In this document: in pieces, positions 4,959 through 5,587 of the stretch | Layout of the letters: each line of letters opens with the position of its first letter | Numbering within the stretch: the stretch's first letter is position 1 | Assembly: GCA_021161055.1 (NCBI GenBank) | Contig: JAGHBI010000052.1 | Span: forward strand, 1-5,587 | Direction of reading: 5' to 3' | Source: Candidatus Iainarchaeum sp. | Lineage (GTDB): Archaea > Iainarchaeota > Iainarchaeia > Iainarchaeales > DTGL01 | Length of the DNA stretch: 5,587 nt | The notes under the pieces: model-generated | The model's input: the letters and a program-made list of their open reading frames with translations, nothing else | Told to the model about the DNA's origin: nothing | Databases searched by the model: none | Position numbers and translations under genes: made by a program

Positions 4959-5587
4959 TTATTCAACAGTAAAATAGATTCTTTTATTGTCCTTGCCTTT
5001 GCTTTTCGTTCTGGTGATTTTTATGCGCCCGACTTCCTTTGTATTTCTAACATGTGTGCCGCCACAAGCGTTTACATCATCACCTATCTTGGTAAAGCGT
5101 ATTTTTGGCAGAGAAGGCGGCAATACATCCCTGAGCTTGAAAAGCTGCGGAATTTTGAACGCTTGCTCTCTTGGCAGCTCACTTATTTCAACAGGCAAGG
5201 CAGCCTGCACAATCTCGTTTGCCTTCTCCTCAATCTTCTTCACGATATCGTTGTTCAGTTCAGGCAGGTTATAATCATCTCGCGATTCTTCCAAATCAAT
5301 TTGGCCGCCGGTCACTAATGCTTTGGGAAAAAACTCCTGTACCGCTATTGTAAGTATATGCGCTGCTGTATGCATGCGCATCAGTTTGTAGCGTCTGCCC
5401 CAGTCAATTATGCCCCTAACCTCATCACCAGCTTGCAGGCCTTCTCTATCGAGCTCATGCCACACTTTGCCCGAATCCCTGCGAACATTCAAAACCCTGA
5501 ATTCTTCACTACCATGAATCAGTTTTCCAGTGTCTGCAGGCTGGCCACCACCAAGAACATAGAAAGCCGTCCTGTCCAGCACAACCC
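4959..5587 (-). CDS. alaX: Alanyl-tRNA trans-editing protein AlaX (5' end beyond the window)
   Basis: A stand-alone homologue of the AlaRS editing domain. It hydrolyses mischarged Ser-tRNA(Ala), and in the medium-length type also Gly-tRNA(Ala), in the cytoplasm. The four zinc ligands are visible: HTAAH (His71, His75) and CGGTH (Cys173, His177), numbered from the Leu-preceding GTG codon at 5582. The N-terminal part has DRTAFY and GGGQPAD (11-17), the glycine-rich motif of the AlaX-M type, and VTGGQIDLE (90-98) occurs mid-domain. A GTG at 5582-5580 could be mistaken for a start, but GTT (Val) precedes it in frame and the family normally reads V-V-L-D-R-T-A-F-Y here. The true start is therefore outside the window, probably about 25-35 codons further. 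Completed length near 240 aa would fit AlaX-M. Unusually, the Pro expected after FY (FYPxGGGQP) is Val. The nitroreductase gene follows after 21 bp, so the two are probably co-transcribed. Confidence 0.93.
   Translation of the reverse strand, partial: VVLDRTAFYVLGGGQPADTGKLIHGSEEFRVLNVRRDSGKVWHELDREGLQAGDEVRGIIDWGRRYKLMRMHTAAHILTIAVQEFFPKALVTGGQIDLEESRDDYNLPELNNDIVKKIEEKANEIVQAALPVEISELPREQAFKIPQLFKLRDVLPPSLPKIRFTKIGDDVNACGGTHVRNTKEVGRIKITRTKSKGKDNKRIYFTVE

Noticed and set aside
4987..5353. Plus-strand open frames of 60-95 codons across the AlaX region.
   Set aside because: They overlap one another and are antisense to AlaX, whose zinc motifs prove the minus-strand frame.
1..5587. tRNA genes, CRISPR repeats, transposases, toxin-antitoxin or defence genes.
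   Set aside because: None is visible. Five known-family genes fill nearly all of the window, with gaps of 101, 54, 4, 5 and 21 bp, leaving no room for a hidden system.

Overview
The window reads as ordinary, gene-dense archaeal chromosome. The lineage evidence is a GatE-type (not GatB-type) amidotransferase subunit, a bifunctional phosphoglucose/phosphomannose isomerase, a free-standing AlaX trans-editing protein, a promoter with a TATA-like box placed for a nearly leaderless message, and GGTG-type ribosome binding sites. Base composition is moderate (low 40s % GC by eye). Proteins are Lys-, Ala- and Leu-rich, with heavy use of CTT, AGC and GCA codons. I cannot assign a phylum from this alone; a euryarchaeal or DPANN-type archaeon is possible.

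Layout: positions 1-101 are a short AT-rich intergenic stretch with a probable promoter. Three genes follow on the + strand: gatE (102-2000), a PGI/PMI-family sugar-phosphate isomerase (2055-3059), and a ROK-family sugar kinase fused in frame to a C-terminal Nudix hydrolase (3064-4365). The isomerase and kinase are 4 bp apart, and the kinase ribosome binding site overlaps the isomerase stop, so they are very probably co-transcribed and coupled. gatE lies 54 bp upstream, with a T-rich stretch and a possible second promoter between, so its membership in the same transcript is open.

Two genes run on the - strand and converge on the first three with only 5 bp between stops: an AlaX-type alanyl-tRNA editing protein (5' end beyond the right edge) followed after 21 bp by a nitroreductase-family flavoprotein. 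These two look like an operon.

Functionally, gatE and alaX both protect translation fidelity (Gln-tRNA formation and clearance of mischarged Ala-tRNA). The isomerase and kinase form the entry to hexose metabolism: sugar to sugar 6-phosphate, then glucose 6-P or mannose 6-P to fructose 6-P. The most unusual item is the Nudix domain fused to the kinase. It has a perfect Nudix box and a downstream motif like archaeal ADP-ribose pyrophosphatases, suggesting a link between hexose phosphorylation and ADP-sugar or nucleotide-sugar turnover. I see no mobile element, CRISPR array, RNA gene or clearly new multi-gene system.
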